A DNA stretch of 64,000 nt from Vibrio hippocampi (GTDB taxonomy: Bacteria; Pseudomonadota; Gammaproteobacteria; Enterobacterales; Vibrionaceae), in assembly GCF_921292975.1 (NCBI RefSeq), contig NZ_CAKLCM010000002.1:1984001-2048000 (forward strand). Direction: 5' to 3'. The translations under genes were made by a program, and so were the position numbers. Below are positions 19,759-28,354 of the stretch, in pieces. Each line of letters starts with the position of its first letter. Position 1 is the first letter of the stretch. The notes beneath the pieces are model-generated. The model searched no databases, was not told where the DNA came from, and was given only the letters and a program-made list of their open reading frames with translations.

Positions 19759-20640
19759 ATGATGACCCTCATGGATGTGTTTGTTTATTACCCTTGGTTG
19801 TATCCTTTATTTGCCGCTATTTTCGGCTTAATTGTCGGAAGCTTCCTGAATGTTGTGATTCATCGCCTACCGATCATGATGGAACGAGCTTGGCGACAAG
19901 AGTGTGCAGAAGCGTTTCCCGAATACAAGATTACGCCTCCAAAGGGGAAATTTAACCTCAACCTACCACACTCCCGTTGTCCTAAGTGTCAAACTCACAT
20001 CCGTATTCAAGACAATATTCCTGTCATCAGCTGGCTGATATTGGGGGGGAAATGTCATCACTGTAAAGCTAAAATCAGTGCGCGCTATCCCTTGATCGAA
20101 TTACTGACCGCCACGCTGGCTTTCACTGTGGCTTTCACGACTGGCTACAGCGAATATAGCCTAGCGCTTATTGCTTTTACTTTTATTTTAATCTCAGCCA
20201 CTTTTATTGATTTGGATACCATGTTGCTGCCTGATCAATTGACACTGCCTCTTATGTGGGCGGGGATATTATTAGCAACATTAGGTATCTCACCGGTCTC
20301 TCTACAGGATTCTATTGTTGGAGCCATGATTGGCTACCTCTGCCTTTGGTCTCTCTATTGGGCGTTCAAACTGCTAACCGGTAAGGAAGGCATGGGTTAT
20401 GGTGATTTCAAATTACTCGCCGCTCTTGGTGCTTGGCTTGGATGGCAGCAATTACCGCTCATTATCTTACTTTCATCGGTCGTTGGCATCATGTTTGGCT
20501 TAATACAACTGCGTTTGCAAAACAAAGGGGTTGAGGTCGCTTTTCCGTTTGGTCCTTATCTTGCGATTGCGGGGTGGGTTGCCGCTTTGTGGGGAGATCT
20601 GATTATCAATTATTATTTAACTCGTGTCGTAGGTATCTAG
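19759..20640 (+). CDS. pilD: PilD, prepilin peptidase / N-methyltransferase
   Basis: Aspartic protease of the inner membrane that cuts the leader from PilA and other type IV and type II secretion pseudopilins and methylates the new N-terminus. The 293-residue protein has the zinc-binding CPKC...CHHC methylase domain (about 75-105), catalytic aspartates in DLDTMLLPD and [11 protein letters not shown], and about eight membrane spans. It follows pilC and precedes coaE by only 2 nt. Confidence 0.95.
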   Translation: MMTLMDVFVYYPWLYPLFAAIFGLIVGSFLNVVIHRLPIMMERAWRQECAEAFPEYKITPPKGKFNLNLPHSRCPKCQTHIRIQDNIPVISWLILGGKCHHCKAKISARYPLIELLTATLAFTVAFTTGYSEYSLALIAFTFILISATFIDLDTMLLPDQLTLPLMWAGILLATLGISPVSLQDSIVGAMIGYLCLWSLYWAFKLLTGKEGMGYGDFKLLAALGAWLGWQQLPLIILLSSVVGIMFGLIQLRLQNKGVEVAFPFGPYLAIAGWVAALWGDLIINYYLTRVVGI

Positions 20641-20642
20641 GT

Positions 20643-21251
20643 ATGAGCCTTATCGTCGGTTTAACCGGGGGGATTGCCAGTGGTAAAACGACGGTGGCTA
20701 ATCTTTTTCATCAACACTTTTCGATTGAATTGGTCGATGCTGATGTTATTGCCAGAGAGGTGGTAGAGAAAGGTTCCGAAGGTCTCCTTGCTCTAAGTCA
20801 ACGCTTTGGTGATCGTATCTTGCAGCCTGATGGCAGCTTAGATCGAGCGAAACTCAGAAACATCATTTTTGCTAATGAAGACGATAAGTTATGGGTCAAT
20901 AGCACTCTCCATCCAATCATTCGCCAACGTATGGTGGAGGCGCTTGCCAAGTCACAAAGCCCTTATACCCTTTTGGTGGTTCCTTTGCTGATTGAAAATG
21001 GATTACAATCGTTAGCAGACCGAGTACTTGTCGTTGATGTGAGTGAACAAACACAAATTGACCGAACTATAACACGTGATAATGTGCCTGAAGGTCAAGT
21101 CCGTTCTATACTCAAATCACAAGCAAGTAGACAAACAAGACTGGCTCATGCCGATGATATTATTGATAATAATATTCAAAACGCACAACTTATGTCCCAA
21201 GTCACGCAATTACACAAAAAGTATCTGGCATTAAGCAGTGAAAATCTGTGA
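20643..21251 (+). CDS. coaE: Dephospho-CoA kinase
   Basis: Last step of coenzyme A synthesis, phosphorylating dephospho-CoA at the 3' hydroxyl. The 202-residue protein has the P-loop [11 protein letters not shown] (7-17), the DADVIAREV motif and [10 protein letters not shown]. The start at 20643 sits 2 nt after the pilD stop; homology does not extend into the upstream open frame. The link to pilD and zapD is a standard gammaproteobacterial order. Confidence 0.94.
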   Translation: MSLIVGLTGGIASGKTTVANLFHQHFSIELVDADVIAREVVEKGSEGLLALSQRFGDRILQPDGSLDRAKLRNIIFANEDDKLWVNSTLHPIIRQRMVEALAKSQSPYTLLVVPLLIENGLQSLADRVLVVDVSEQTQIDRTITRDNVPEGQVRSILKSQASRQTRLAHADDIIDNNIQNAQLMSQVTQLHKKYLALSSENL

Positions 21252-21283
21252 AAATACTCGCTAAGTGTACAAAGGCTAATTCA

Positions 21284-22024
21284 ATGACCACAAATAGATT
21301 CGAGCATCCTCTTAACGAAAAAACCAGAATATACCTAAGAATTGAATCTCTGTTGAGGCAGCTTCAGCAATCTTCGGCATTTTCAGATAATTCACAGTAC
21401 TTGCTGTTTTTTAAATCGTTATTCGACCTGTTGGAAATTTTTGAACAGATCCAACTGAAAAGTGAACTTGCAAAAGACCTGGAAAAGCAGCGCCTCATGT
21501 ATCGTGCCTGGCTCAATGTCGAAGGGGTCGATCAAGAAACGCTGAATACTATTCTTGATAGCTTAGACGATGTGCATAAAGATTTGATGAATGCAGACCG
21601 CTTTGGTCAAGCACTGAAAGAAGATAAGTTTCTTAGCGCTATTAGACAAAGATTCGGACTTCCGGGTGGTTCTTGCTGCTTCGATCTTCCATCATTGCAC
21701 TATTGGCTGCACCTTCCTCTCGAAAAAAGAAATCACGATGCGCAGAAATGGTTGGTCTCGCTCAAGCCATTAATGAATGCGCTACAACTTTGGTTAAAGC
21801 TAACTCGCGAAACTGGTCGCTTTAAACCGCAAATTGCACGAGCCGGATTTTTACAAAGTGATGCCGAAGAAGCCAATATTCTACGATTAACCATCCCAAT
21901 GGAATACGGCGTCTATCCGATGATTTCTGGGCACAAAAACCGCTTTGCTATCAAGTTTATCTCGTTTGAATCCGGACAAGCTTACCCGAAAGATGTCGAG
22001 TTTGAACTTGCCGTTTGCAGCTAG
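21284..22024 (+). CDS. zapD: ZapD, FtsZ-bundling cell division protein
   Basis: Cytoplasmic protein that cross-links FtsZ filaments at the division site. The 246-residue protein matches E. coli ZapD (YacF, 247) through [39 protein letters not shown] and [15 protein letters not shown]. The ATG at 21284 is used on homology; the open frame begins earlier, overlapping coaE. Part of the coaE-zapD-yacG run. Confidence 0.92.
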   Translation: MTTNRFEHPLNEKTRIYLRIESLLRQLQQSSAFSDNSQYLLFFKSLFDLLEIFEQIQLKSELAKDLEKQRLMYRAWLNVEGVDQETLNTILDSLDDVHKDLMNADRFGQALKEDKFLSAIRQRFGLPGGSCCFDLPSLHYWLHLPLEKRNHDAQKWLVSLKPLMNALQLWLKLTRETGRFKPQIARAGFLQSDAEEANILRLTIPMEYGVYPMISGHKNRFAIKFISFESGQAYPKDVEFELAVCS

Positions 22025-22074
22025 ATTTTACTACTACCTATTTACCACTACCGAAATAAAACTCTGGAACCATT

Positions 22075-22269
22075 ATGAGTAAACCCACTATTGTCCCATG
22101 CCCTCAATGTAAACAAGAGGTGGTATGGAGTAAAGATAGCCCATTTAGACCTTTCTGCTCAAAGCAGTGCCAAATGATCGATTTTGGTGAATGGGCTGAC
22201 GAAGAAAACTCTATTCCCGGCGCACCTGATATGTCAGACAGTGATGGTTGGTCTGAGAACGACTACTAA
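22075..22269 (+). CDS. yacG: YacG, DNA gyrase inhibitor
   Basis: Small zinc protein reported to bind GyrB and inhibit gyrase. The 64-residue product has two knuckles, CPQCKQEV and CSKQC, followed by an acidic, disordered tail. Last gene before a bidirectional terminator. Confidence 0.9.
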   Translation: MSKPTIVPCPQCKQEVVWSKDSPFRPFCSKQCQMIDFGEWADEENSIPGAPDMSDSDGWSENDY

Positions 22270-22301
22270 ATTTGTTCTGATTAATCGACCAACAAGCATA
22301 A

Positions 22302-22331
22302 AAAAACGGAGTCCAAATGGACTCCGTTTTT
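22302..22331. terminator. Bidirectional terminator between yacG and rplS
   Basis: Perfect 13-bp arms AAAAACGGAGTCC / GGACTCCGTTTTT with a 4-nt AAAT loop. Confidence 0.92.
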
Positions 22332-22358
22332 CTTCTTGAGAACGCTAATCTAATAGCA

Positions 22359-22712
22359 TTACTTCTTAGCAAGTTTCTCTTTAATACGAGCAGACTTACC
22401 AGAGCGTTCACGTAGGTAGTACAACTTGGCACGACGTACTGCACCACGACGCTTAACTTCGATGCTATCAACGATTGGAGAGTGAGTTTGGAACGTACGC
22501 TCAACACCTTCACCGTTCGAGATTTTACGAACTGTGAATGCAGAGTGTAGACCACGGTTACGGATGCCGATTACAACACCTTCGTAAGCCTGTAGACGCT
22601 CACGGTCACCTTCTTTTACTTTAACCTGAACTACAACAGTGTCACCTGGTGCAAATTTAGGTAGGCCTGATTTCATTTGCTCTTCTTCAAGAGCCTTGAT
22701 GATGTTACTCAT
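22359..22712 (-). CDS. rplS: Ribosomal protein L19
   Basis: Large-subunit protein at the 30S-50S interface. The 117-residue sequence ([20 protein letters not shown]...) aligns throughout with E. coli L19 (115), including [29 protein letters not shown]. Last gene of the rpsP-rimM-trmD-rplS operon, 42 nt after trmD. Confidence 0.97.
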   Translation of the reverse strand: MSNIIKALEEEQMKSGLPKFAPGDTVVVQVKVKEGDRERLQAYEGVVIGIRNRGLHSAFTVRKISNGEGVERTFQTHSPIVDSIEVKRRGAVRRAKLYYLRERSGKSARIKEKLAKK

Positions 22713-22754
22713 GTTCTTAAATTCCTAGAATAAACTGATACTAAATAAAATAGG

Positions 22755-23504
22755 TTACTTGCTATTATCTCGATGTTCTTTAATGAACTCGGCAAGTAAT
22801 TGTTCCTGTTCGTCAGTCAGAGCTAGGTTTTCCAGGAGTTCTGGTCTTCTTAGCCAAGTACGGCCTAACGACTGTTTCAGTCGCCAGCGACGAATATCCT
22901 TGTGGTTACCAGATTTGAGTACACTCGGTACCTCTAATCCGTCAAGCACTTCCGGACGCGTGAAGTGTGGACAGTCCAACAAGCCATTAGCAAAAGAATC
23001 TTCCTCTGCCGACGCAAAATCTCCAAGCACTCCAGGAACAAACCTAGAAACCGAATCAATTAACGTCATGGCTGGGATTTCCCCACCCGTCATCACAAAA
23101 TCCCCGATTGACCATTCTTCGTCAACCTCGGTTTGGATGATACGCTCATCTACCCCTTCGTAGCGTCCACAAATCAACACGAGGTTGTCGTTTTTCGCTA
23201 ACTCTTCAACTCCTTGTTGGTCGAGTTTACGACCTTGAGGAGAGAGGTAAATGACTTTCGTCTTACCCGGTGAAGCGTTCTTGGCTGCAGTAATGGCATC
23301 GCGCAAAGGCTGTACCATCATCAACATTCCAGGACCACCACCGTAAGGTCTGTCATCGACAGTTCGATGCTTGTCGTGAGTGAAATCTCGAGGATTCCAA
23401 GTCTCAATCGACAATAGACCTTTTTTAACCGCTTGACCTGTTACTCCATAATCAGTAACGCTGCGGAACATGTCTGGAAAAAGGCTAATAATGCCGACCC
23501 ACAT
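22755..23504 (-). CDS. trmD: tRNA (guanine-N1)-methyltransferase TrmD
   Basis: Methylates G37 next to the anticodon of several tRNAs, preventing frameshifting. The 249-residue SPOUT enzyme has the trefoil-knot SAM site in [13 protein letters not shown] and [14 protein letters not shown]. Third gene of the rpsP operon, as in E. coli. Confidence 0.96.
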   Translation of the reverse strand: MWVGIISLFPDMFRSVTDYGVTGQAVKKGLLSIETWNPRDFTHDKHRTVDDRPYGGGPGMLMMVQPLRDAITAAKNASPGKTKVIYLSPQGRKLDQQGVEELAKNDNLVLICGRYEGVDERIIQTEVDEEWSIGDFVMTGGEIPAMTLIDSVSRFVPGVLGDFASAEEDSFANGLLDCPHFTRPEVLDGLEVPSVLKSGNHKDIRRWRLKQSLGRTWLRRPELLENLALTDEQEQLLAEFIKEHRDNSK

Positions 23505-23539
23505 CTGTTCTCTCGCTCTATTAGTTACTAATGTATGGA

Positions 23540-24070
23540 TTAGAATCCAGGATCCCAGTCAACTTCGATCCGTTGAGCTTCGCGATCAACTTTCTTGATC
23601 ACTTGCTCTTCAAGGTACGGTATCAACCGTTCCTTTTGCCCAAAAGCGTCTTTCAGATTAGCCTTTACTACAAGAACATCGTTTGAACCCGTTTCCAACA
23701 TATCGGTCACTTCACCCAAGTCATAACCTTTTGTGGTTACTACTTGCATGCCAAACAATTCACGCCAGTAGAATTCATCTTCTGACAATTCAGGTAGTAC
23801 AGTCGGGTCAATTGCGATTTCAAAGTTAGTTAGCAGGTGAGCTTCTTCACGAACCTCAAAACCTTCTAATTTACACACCATACCTTTGTTATGGCGCTTC
23901 CAACTTTCAACCTTGTACTCAACCCATTTGCCCTTTTGGTTAATATACCAAGGGCTATAATCGAATAAGCTTTCAGGATTGTCTGTGTAGGAAAAAACCT
24001 TAAGCCAACCACGAATGCCATAAGTAGAACCAAATTTACCTACAACAATTCTTTCGTTTTGTTCGCTCAT
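23540..24070 (-). CDS. rimM: RimM, 16S rRNA processing factor
   Basis: Assists maturation of the 30S head domain and binds S19. The 176-residue protein has an N-terminal RimM barrel ([16 protein letters not shown]) and a C-terminal PRC barrel ([12 protein letters not shown]...GSNDVLVV). The start [13 protein letters not shown] at 24070 is preferred over an in-frame start eight codons upstream. Second gene of the operon. Confidence 0.94.
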   Translation of the reverse strand: MSEQNERIVVGKFGSTYGIRGWLKVFSYTDNPESLFDYSPWYINQKGKWVEYKVESWKRHNKGMVCKLEGFEVREEAHLLTNFEIAIDPTVLPELSEDEFYWRELFGMQVVTTKGYDLGEVTDMLETGSNDVLVVKANLKDAFGQKERLIPYLEEQVIKKVDREAQRIEVDWDPGF

Positions 24071-24116
24071 TGTTTCATTACCTTTCATCGACATACTGCT
24101 TTTACTTCGCTAACAA

Positions 24117-24365
24117 TTAAGCCGCTTTTTGAGCGTCTTTAACTAGCTTAGCAACGCGGTCAGATAGAGACGCGCCTTGACCAACCCAGTGGTTAACGCG
24201 GTCTAGGTCTAGACGTAGACCTTCTTCTTGACCAGTAGCAGTTGGGTTAAAGAAACCTACTTTCTCGATGAAACGGCCAGTTGCAGCATTGCGGCTGTCC
24301 GCTACTACGATTTGATAAAATGGACGCTTTTTAGCGCCGTGACGTGCCAAACGAATGGTTACCAT
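24117..24365 (-). CDS. rpsP: Ribosomal protein S16
   Basis: Small-subunit assembly protein. The 82-residue sequence begins [25 protein letters not shown], the universal S16 start. First gene of rpsP-rimM-trmD-rplS, preceded by a leader hairpin. Confidence 0.97.
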   Translation of the reverse strand: MVTIRLARHGAKKRPFYQIVVADSRNAATGRFIEKVGFFNPTATGQEEGLRLDLDRVNHWVGQGASLSDRVAKLVKDAQKAA

Positions 24366-24397
24366 GTCGTCCTCTTTGCTTTCTCAATAATAAAAAT

Positions 24398-24435
24398 GAC
24401 CTCAGAATTGTTTCTCAAATGAGCAACCTGAGGTC
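24398..24435 (-). promoter_or_regulatory. Leader hairpin upstream of rpsP
   Basis: GACCTCAG / CTGAGGTC arms (24398-24405, 24428-24435) followed on the minus strand by ATTTTTATTATT, 33 nt before the rpsP start. It looks like an intrinsic terminator inside the leader, so it may be an attenuator. Confidence 0.55.
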
Positions 24436-24450
24436 TCGTGCCAAAATAAA

Positions 24451-24480
24451 GCCTCGGAATTTTACTCTTATTCCGAGGCA
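24451..24480 (-). terminator. ffh terminator
   Basis: GCCTCGGAAT / ATTCCGAGGC arms with a 9-10 nt loop, followed on the minus strand by TTTATTTTGG. It lies between ffh and rpsP. Confidence 0.8.
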
Positions 24481-24565
24481 ATGCAAGGCTTTTAGCTATT
24501 TTTTCACCAGTGGTTCTAGTGTGATATAGGTAACAGTTTGAAATCTAATCGAACTACCTGAGTAA

Positions 24566-25960
24566 TTATCGACCAAATGGATTGAAACCGCCGCCACCGC
24601 CACCCATTCCGCCCATGCCACCCATCATACCTTGCATGTTACGCATCATGCCGCGCATGCCACCTTTCTGCATTTTTTTCATCATCTTTTGCATCTGAGT
24701 GAACTGCTTAAGTAGACGGTTAACGTCTTGTACCTGAGTGCCTGAACCCGCAGCAATACGCTTTTTACGCGAGCCTTTGATCAATTCCGGGCGTTGACGT
24801 TCTTTCATCGTCATGGAGTTGATGATCGCTTCCATCTGCTTAAACATCTTGTCATCAACTTTATCTTTTACATCCGCAGGAAGATTAGACATGCCAGGTA
24901 GCTTGTCCATCATTCCCATCATGCCGCCCATGTTTTGCATTTGGCCCAGTTGTTCACGGAAGTCTTCTAGGTCGAAACCTTTTTTCTCCTTGAACTTCTT
25001 CGCCATTTTCTGAGCTTGTTCTTGGTCAACATTACGTTGCAAGTCTTCAATAAGCGACAGAACGTCACCCATGCCCAAGATACGTGAAGCCACACGGTCA
25101 GGATGGAAAGGTTCAAGGGCGTCAGTTTTCTCACCCACACCCATAAATTTAAGGGGCTTACCGGTAATGTGACGTACTGATAACGCAGCACCACCACGAG
25201 CATCACCATCAACCTTGGTTAGAATCACACCCGTTAGTGGTAGCGCATCACCAAACGCTTTCGCAGTATTCGCCGCATCTTGCCCCGTCATTGCATCAAC
25301 AACAAACAGGGTTTCAACTGGATTAACCGCATTATGCAGCGCTTGGATTTCTTCCATCATTTCATGGTCAACCGCGAGGCGACCGGCGGTATCGACAATA
25401 AGCACATCGTAGAATTTCTTCTTAGCATGCTCGATGGCAGCGTTGGCAATGTCGATTGGCTTTTGATCTGGCGTTGATGGGAAGAAATCAACACCCACAT
25501 CTTGCGCCAATGTCTCTAGCTGTTTAATCGCCGCAGGGCGATAAACGTCAGCAGAGACAACTAAGACTTTCTTCTTGTCTCTTTCATTAAGAAGCTTAGA
25601 GAGTTTACCAACACTGGTCGTTTTACCTGCACCTTGTAAACCCGCCATCAAGATCACAGCTGGAGGCTGAGCCGCGAGATCAAGGGCTTCATTGGATGCG
25701 CCCATCACGGATTCAAGCTCAGCTTGAACAATCTTGATAAATTCTTGCCCTGGAGTCAGAGATTTAGAAACCTCGACACCGACAGCGCGCTCTTTCACAC
25801 CTTTAATAAAGTCACGAACAACAGGTAGAGCAACGTCAGCCTCTAACAGTGCCATGCGCACTTCACGCAGCGTCTCTTTAATATTGTCTTCCGTCAGGCG
25901 TCCTTTTCCGCTGATATTCTTCAGCGTACTCGACAGACGGTCGGTTAAATTCTCAAACAT
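24566..25960 (-). CDS. ffh: Ffh, signal recognition particle protein
   Basis: GTPase of the SRP that binds 4.5S RNA and signal sequences of nascent membrane proteins. The 464-residue protein has the N domain, G1 GLQGAGKTT, G3 DTAGR, G4 TKVDGDARGG, and a methionine-rich M domain with the RNA-binding GSRKKRIAAGSGTQVQDVN. The tail is a long Met/Gly-rich run (MQGMMGGMGGMGG...), about ten residues longer than in E. coli. The ATG at 25960 (MFENLTDRL) with GAAGAGAAAC ahead is preferred to an in-frame TTG at 25978. Confidence 0.95.
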   Translation of the reverse strand: MFENLTDRLSSTLKNISGKGRLTEDNIKETLREVRMALLEADVALPVVRDFIKGVKERAVGVEVSKSLTPGQEFIKIVQAELESVMGASNEALDLAAQPPAVILMAGLQGAGKTTSVGKLSKLLNERDKKKVLVVSADVYRPAAIKQLETLAQDVGVDFFPSTPDQKPIDIANAAIEHAKKKFYDVLIVDTAGRLAVDHEMMEEIQALHNAVNPVETLFVVDAMTGQDAANTAKAFGDALPLTGVILTKVDGDARGGAALSVRHITGKPLKFMGVGEKTDALEPFHPDRVASRILGMGDVLSLIEDLQRNVDQEQAQKMAKKFKEKKGFDLEDFREQLGQMQNMGGMMGMMDKLPGMSNLPADVKDKVDDKMFKQMEAIINSMTMKERQRPELIKGSRKKRIAAGSGTQVQDVNRLLKQFTQMQKMMKKMQKGGMRGMMRNMQGMMGGMGGMGGGGGGFNPFGR

Positions 25961-26171
25961 TTGTTTCTCTTCGCTCAATTAATGCGATCAATTACGCTGA
26001 GTATACCTTAGCCACATCATATACCCAAGTCGGTCTCAGTCAGTCATCACCATACCTTGGCTTTGTTACTTGCCGCATTTTTCAATAGTAAGTCAATTGT
26101 TTTCACATCCGACATAGCCCGCAGGGGCATTGCAAGGTATAATTCCTTTTTTAAATCACTCTCTTGTTACG

Positions 26172-26966
26172 ATGGACAGTCTAATTGCCATTGCGGCCGT
26201 CATTTTATATGGTCTTGCTATTGCCACTATTATTCCAAGCCTAGTGCAACAGGTTGGAATACGCGCTAAAACCGTACTCGCTAGTGCATGCCTTGCCCTA
26301 GTGTTTCACGCGTGGTTGCTTGGCGATCTTATTCTCAGTGGCAATGGACAAAATCTCAGTATCCTCAATGTCGCCTCATTAATTAGCTTTATTATTTCGC
26401 TATTTATGAGTGTTGCCATGCTAAAAACAAGGATTTGGTTTTTATTGCCCGTGGTCTACAGCTTTGCTGCGATTAACTTAGCAGCGGCTACGTTTGTTCC
26501 TACCGCATTTATTACCCACCTTGAACACAACCCTAAATTATTAATTCATATTTCTTTAGCGTTGTTTTCGTATTCTACTCTCTCAATCGGTGCCCTCTAT
26601 GCACTGCAATTGGCTTGGTTAGATCACAAGCTTAAGACTAAAAAGGCGCTTGGGATAAACCCTAACCTTCCTCCATTAATGATGATTGAAAGGCAGCTTT
26701 TCAAGATCATTTTGGTAGGAACAGGATTACTAACTGTAACCTTGATCACAGGTTTTGTGTTTGTACAAGATATGTTCGCGCAAGGTAAAGCACATAAGGG
26801 CATACTGTCTTGTATTGCCTGGGTAATTTATTGCATATTGCTTTGGGGTCATTATCACAAAGGTTGGCGTGGTAAAAAAGTCACCTGGTTTGCTCTAGCT
26901 GGCGCTTTACTGCTGAGCTTAGCCTACTTTGGCAGTCGCTTTGTACGTGAAATCATCTTAGGCTAA
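26172..26966 (+). CDS. ypjD: YpjD, CcmC/HemX-like inner membrane protein
   Basis: Predicted membrane protein of the cytochrome c assembly (CcmC/HemX) fold; function not settled. The 264-residue protein has about eight membrane spans. The start MDSLIAIAAVILYG at 26172 gives the usual length (E. coli YpjD 263) and removes an unsupported upstream extension. It is divergent from ffh and precedes yfjD, a pairing conserved in enterobacteria. Confidence 0.88.
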   Translation: MDSLIAIAAVILYGLAIATIIPSLVQQVGIRAKTVLASACLALVFHAWLLGDLILSGNGQNLSILNVASLISFIISLFMSVAMLKTRIWFLLPVVYSFAAINLAAATFVPTAFITHLEHNPKLLIHISLALFSYSTLSIGALYALQLAWLDHKLKTKKALGINPNLPPLMMIERQLFKIILVGTGLLTVTLITGFVFVQDMFAQGKAHKGILSCIAWVIYCILLWGHYHKGWRGKKVTWFALAGALLLSLAYFGSRFVREIILG

Positions 26967-27076
26967 ATATTGAAGTCAATGGAATGGGAGCTAGCGCGCC
27001 CTATTTGGATTGACAAAAGGTTAGACTTTGACCACCACTTAATTAACTCACTCTCAACTAAAGGAATTTTTGCGTT

Positions 27077-28348
27077 TTGGACGACATTTCGACCGGTATT
27101 TTATTTGCGATTCTTGCAGGTCTCATTGTAATTTCCGGATACTTTTCAGGCTCAGAGACAGGGATGATGTCTTTGAACCGGTATCGACTTAAACACCTTT
27201 CCAAAACTGGGCATCGCGGCGCTAAACGAGTAGAAAAGCTACTCAACCGCCCCGACCGCCTGATCGGTCTGATCCTTATTGGTAACAACTTAGTCAATAT
27301 TCTTGCCTCAGCCATCGCTACCGTCCTTGGCTTACGCCTTTATGGTGACTTAGGCGTCGCTATCGCCACCGGTATCCTCACCTTAGTTATTTTGGTTTTT
27401 GCGGAAGTTACACCAAAAACTCTAGCAACCCTTTACCCTGAACGCGTGTCATTCACCAGCAGTATTGTTTTGACTGCGCTAATGAAGCTGCTATCGCCTC
27501 TCGTGATCTTGGTCAACTTCATTACCAACGGCTTTATTCGCTTGTTAGGTGTTAAAGCAAGCCATAATGATGAGGATCATCTCAGCTCTGAGGAGTTAAG
27601 GACCGTGGTAAACGAGGCTGGCTCACTGATACCAACACGTCACCAAGATATGTTGATCTCTATTCTAGATTTAGAGCATGTGACGGTTAACGATATTATG
27701 ATCCCTCGGAACGAGATCACTGGCATTAATATTAATGATGATTGGAAATCTATTGTCCGCCAGCTCACTCACTCTCCTCATGGTCGAGTGGTCCTTTATC
27801 GTGACCAGATTGACGAAGTAGTCGGCATGCTGCGCTTAAGAGAGTCTTATCGCCTAATGCTAGAGAAGAATGAATTCACCAAAGAGACTCTGCTGCGTAG
27901 TGCTGACGAGATTTACTTTATTCCAGAGGGAACGCCACTCAACGTACAGATGCTGAAGTTCCAACGAAATAAGGAGCGTATCGGTCTTATTGTTGATGAA
28001 TATGGTGACATCATTGGTTTGATTACTCTTGAGGATATTCTTGAAGAGATCGTTGGCGAATTTACCACTTCTATGTCACCGAATCTTTCTGATGAAATCA
28101 CCCCTCAAGGAGATGGCAGCTTCCTCATTGAAGGCAGCGCCAATATCCGTGATATCAACAAAGGACTTAAATGGACGCTACCGACGGATGGTCCAAGAAC
28201 TCTAAACGGTTTAATTCTGGAATACCTTGAGGATATTCCAGAAAGTCACCTGAGTGTGCATGTTGCAGAACACCAGATGGAGATCATCGAGTTGGAAGAA
28301 AACCGCATTAAAGTGGTCAAAGTCTTCCCGAAACAGGCGCACTCTTAA
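27077..28348 (+). CDS. yfjD: YfjD, CNNM/CorC-type membrane protein with CBS domains
   Basis: Member of the DUF21/CNNM family (CorB/CorC/HlyC-like), linked elsewhere to magnesium and cobalt handling. The 423-residue protein has an N-terminal DUF21 membrane domain (about 1-145), two CBS domains (about 200-320) and a C-terminal CorC_HlyC domain. Translation most likely starts at a TTG (27077): AAAGGA lies just upstream, homology (ISTGILFAILAG) begins at once, and no ATG is near. Convergent with luxN, 6 bp apart. Confidence 0.9.
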   Translation: MDDISTGILFAILAGLIVISGYFSGSETGMMSLNRYRLKHLSKTGHRGAKRVEKLLNRPDRLIGLILIGNNLVNILASAIATVLGLRLYGDLGVAIATGILTLVILVFAEVTPKTLATLYPERVSFTSSIVLTALMKLLSPLVILVNFITNGFIRLLGVKASHNDEDHLSSEELRTVVNEAGSLIPTRHQDMLISILDLEHVTVNDIMIPRNEITGININDDWKSIVRQLTHSPHGRVVLYRDQIDEVVGMLRLRESYRLMLEKNEFTKETLLRSADEIYFIPEGTPLNVQMLKFQRNKERIGLIVDEYGDIIGLITLEDILEEIVGEFTTSMSPNLSDEITPQGDGSFLIEGSANIRDINKGLKWTLPTDGPRTLNGLILEYLEDIPESHLSVHVAEHQMEIIELEENRIKVVKVFPKQAHS

Positions 28349-28354
28349 GGTCAC

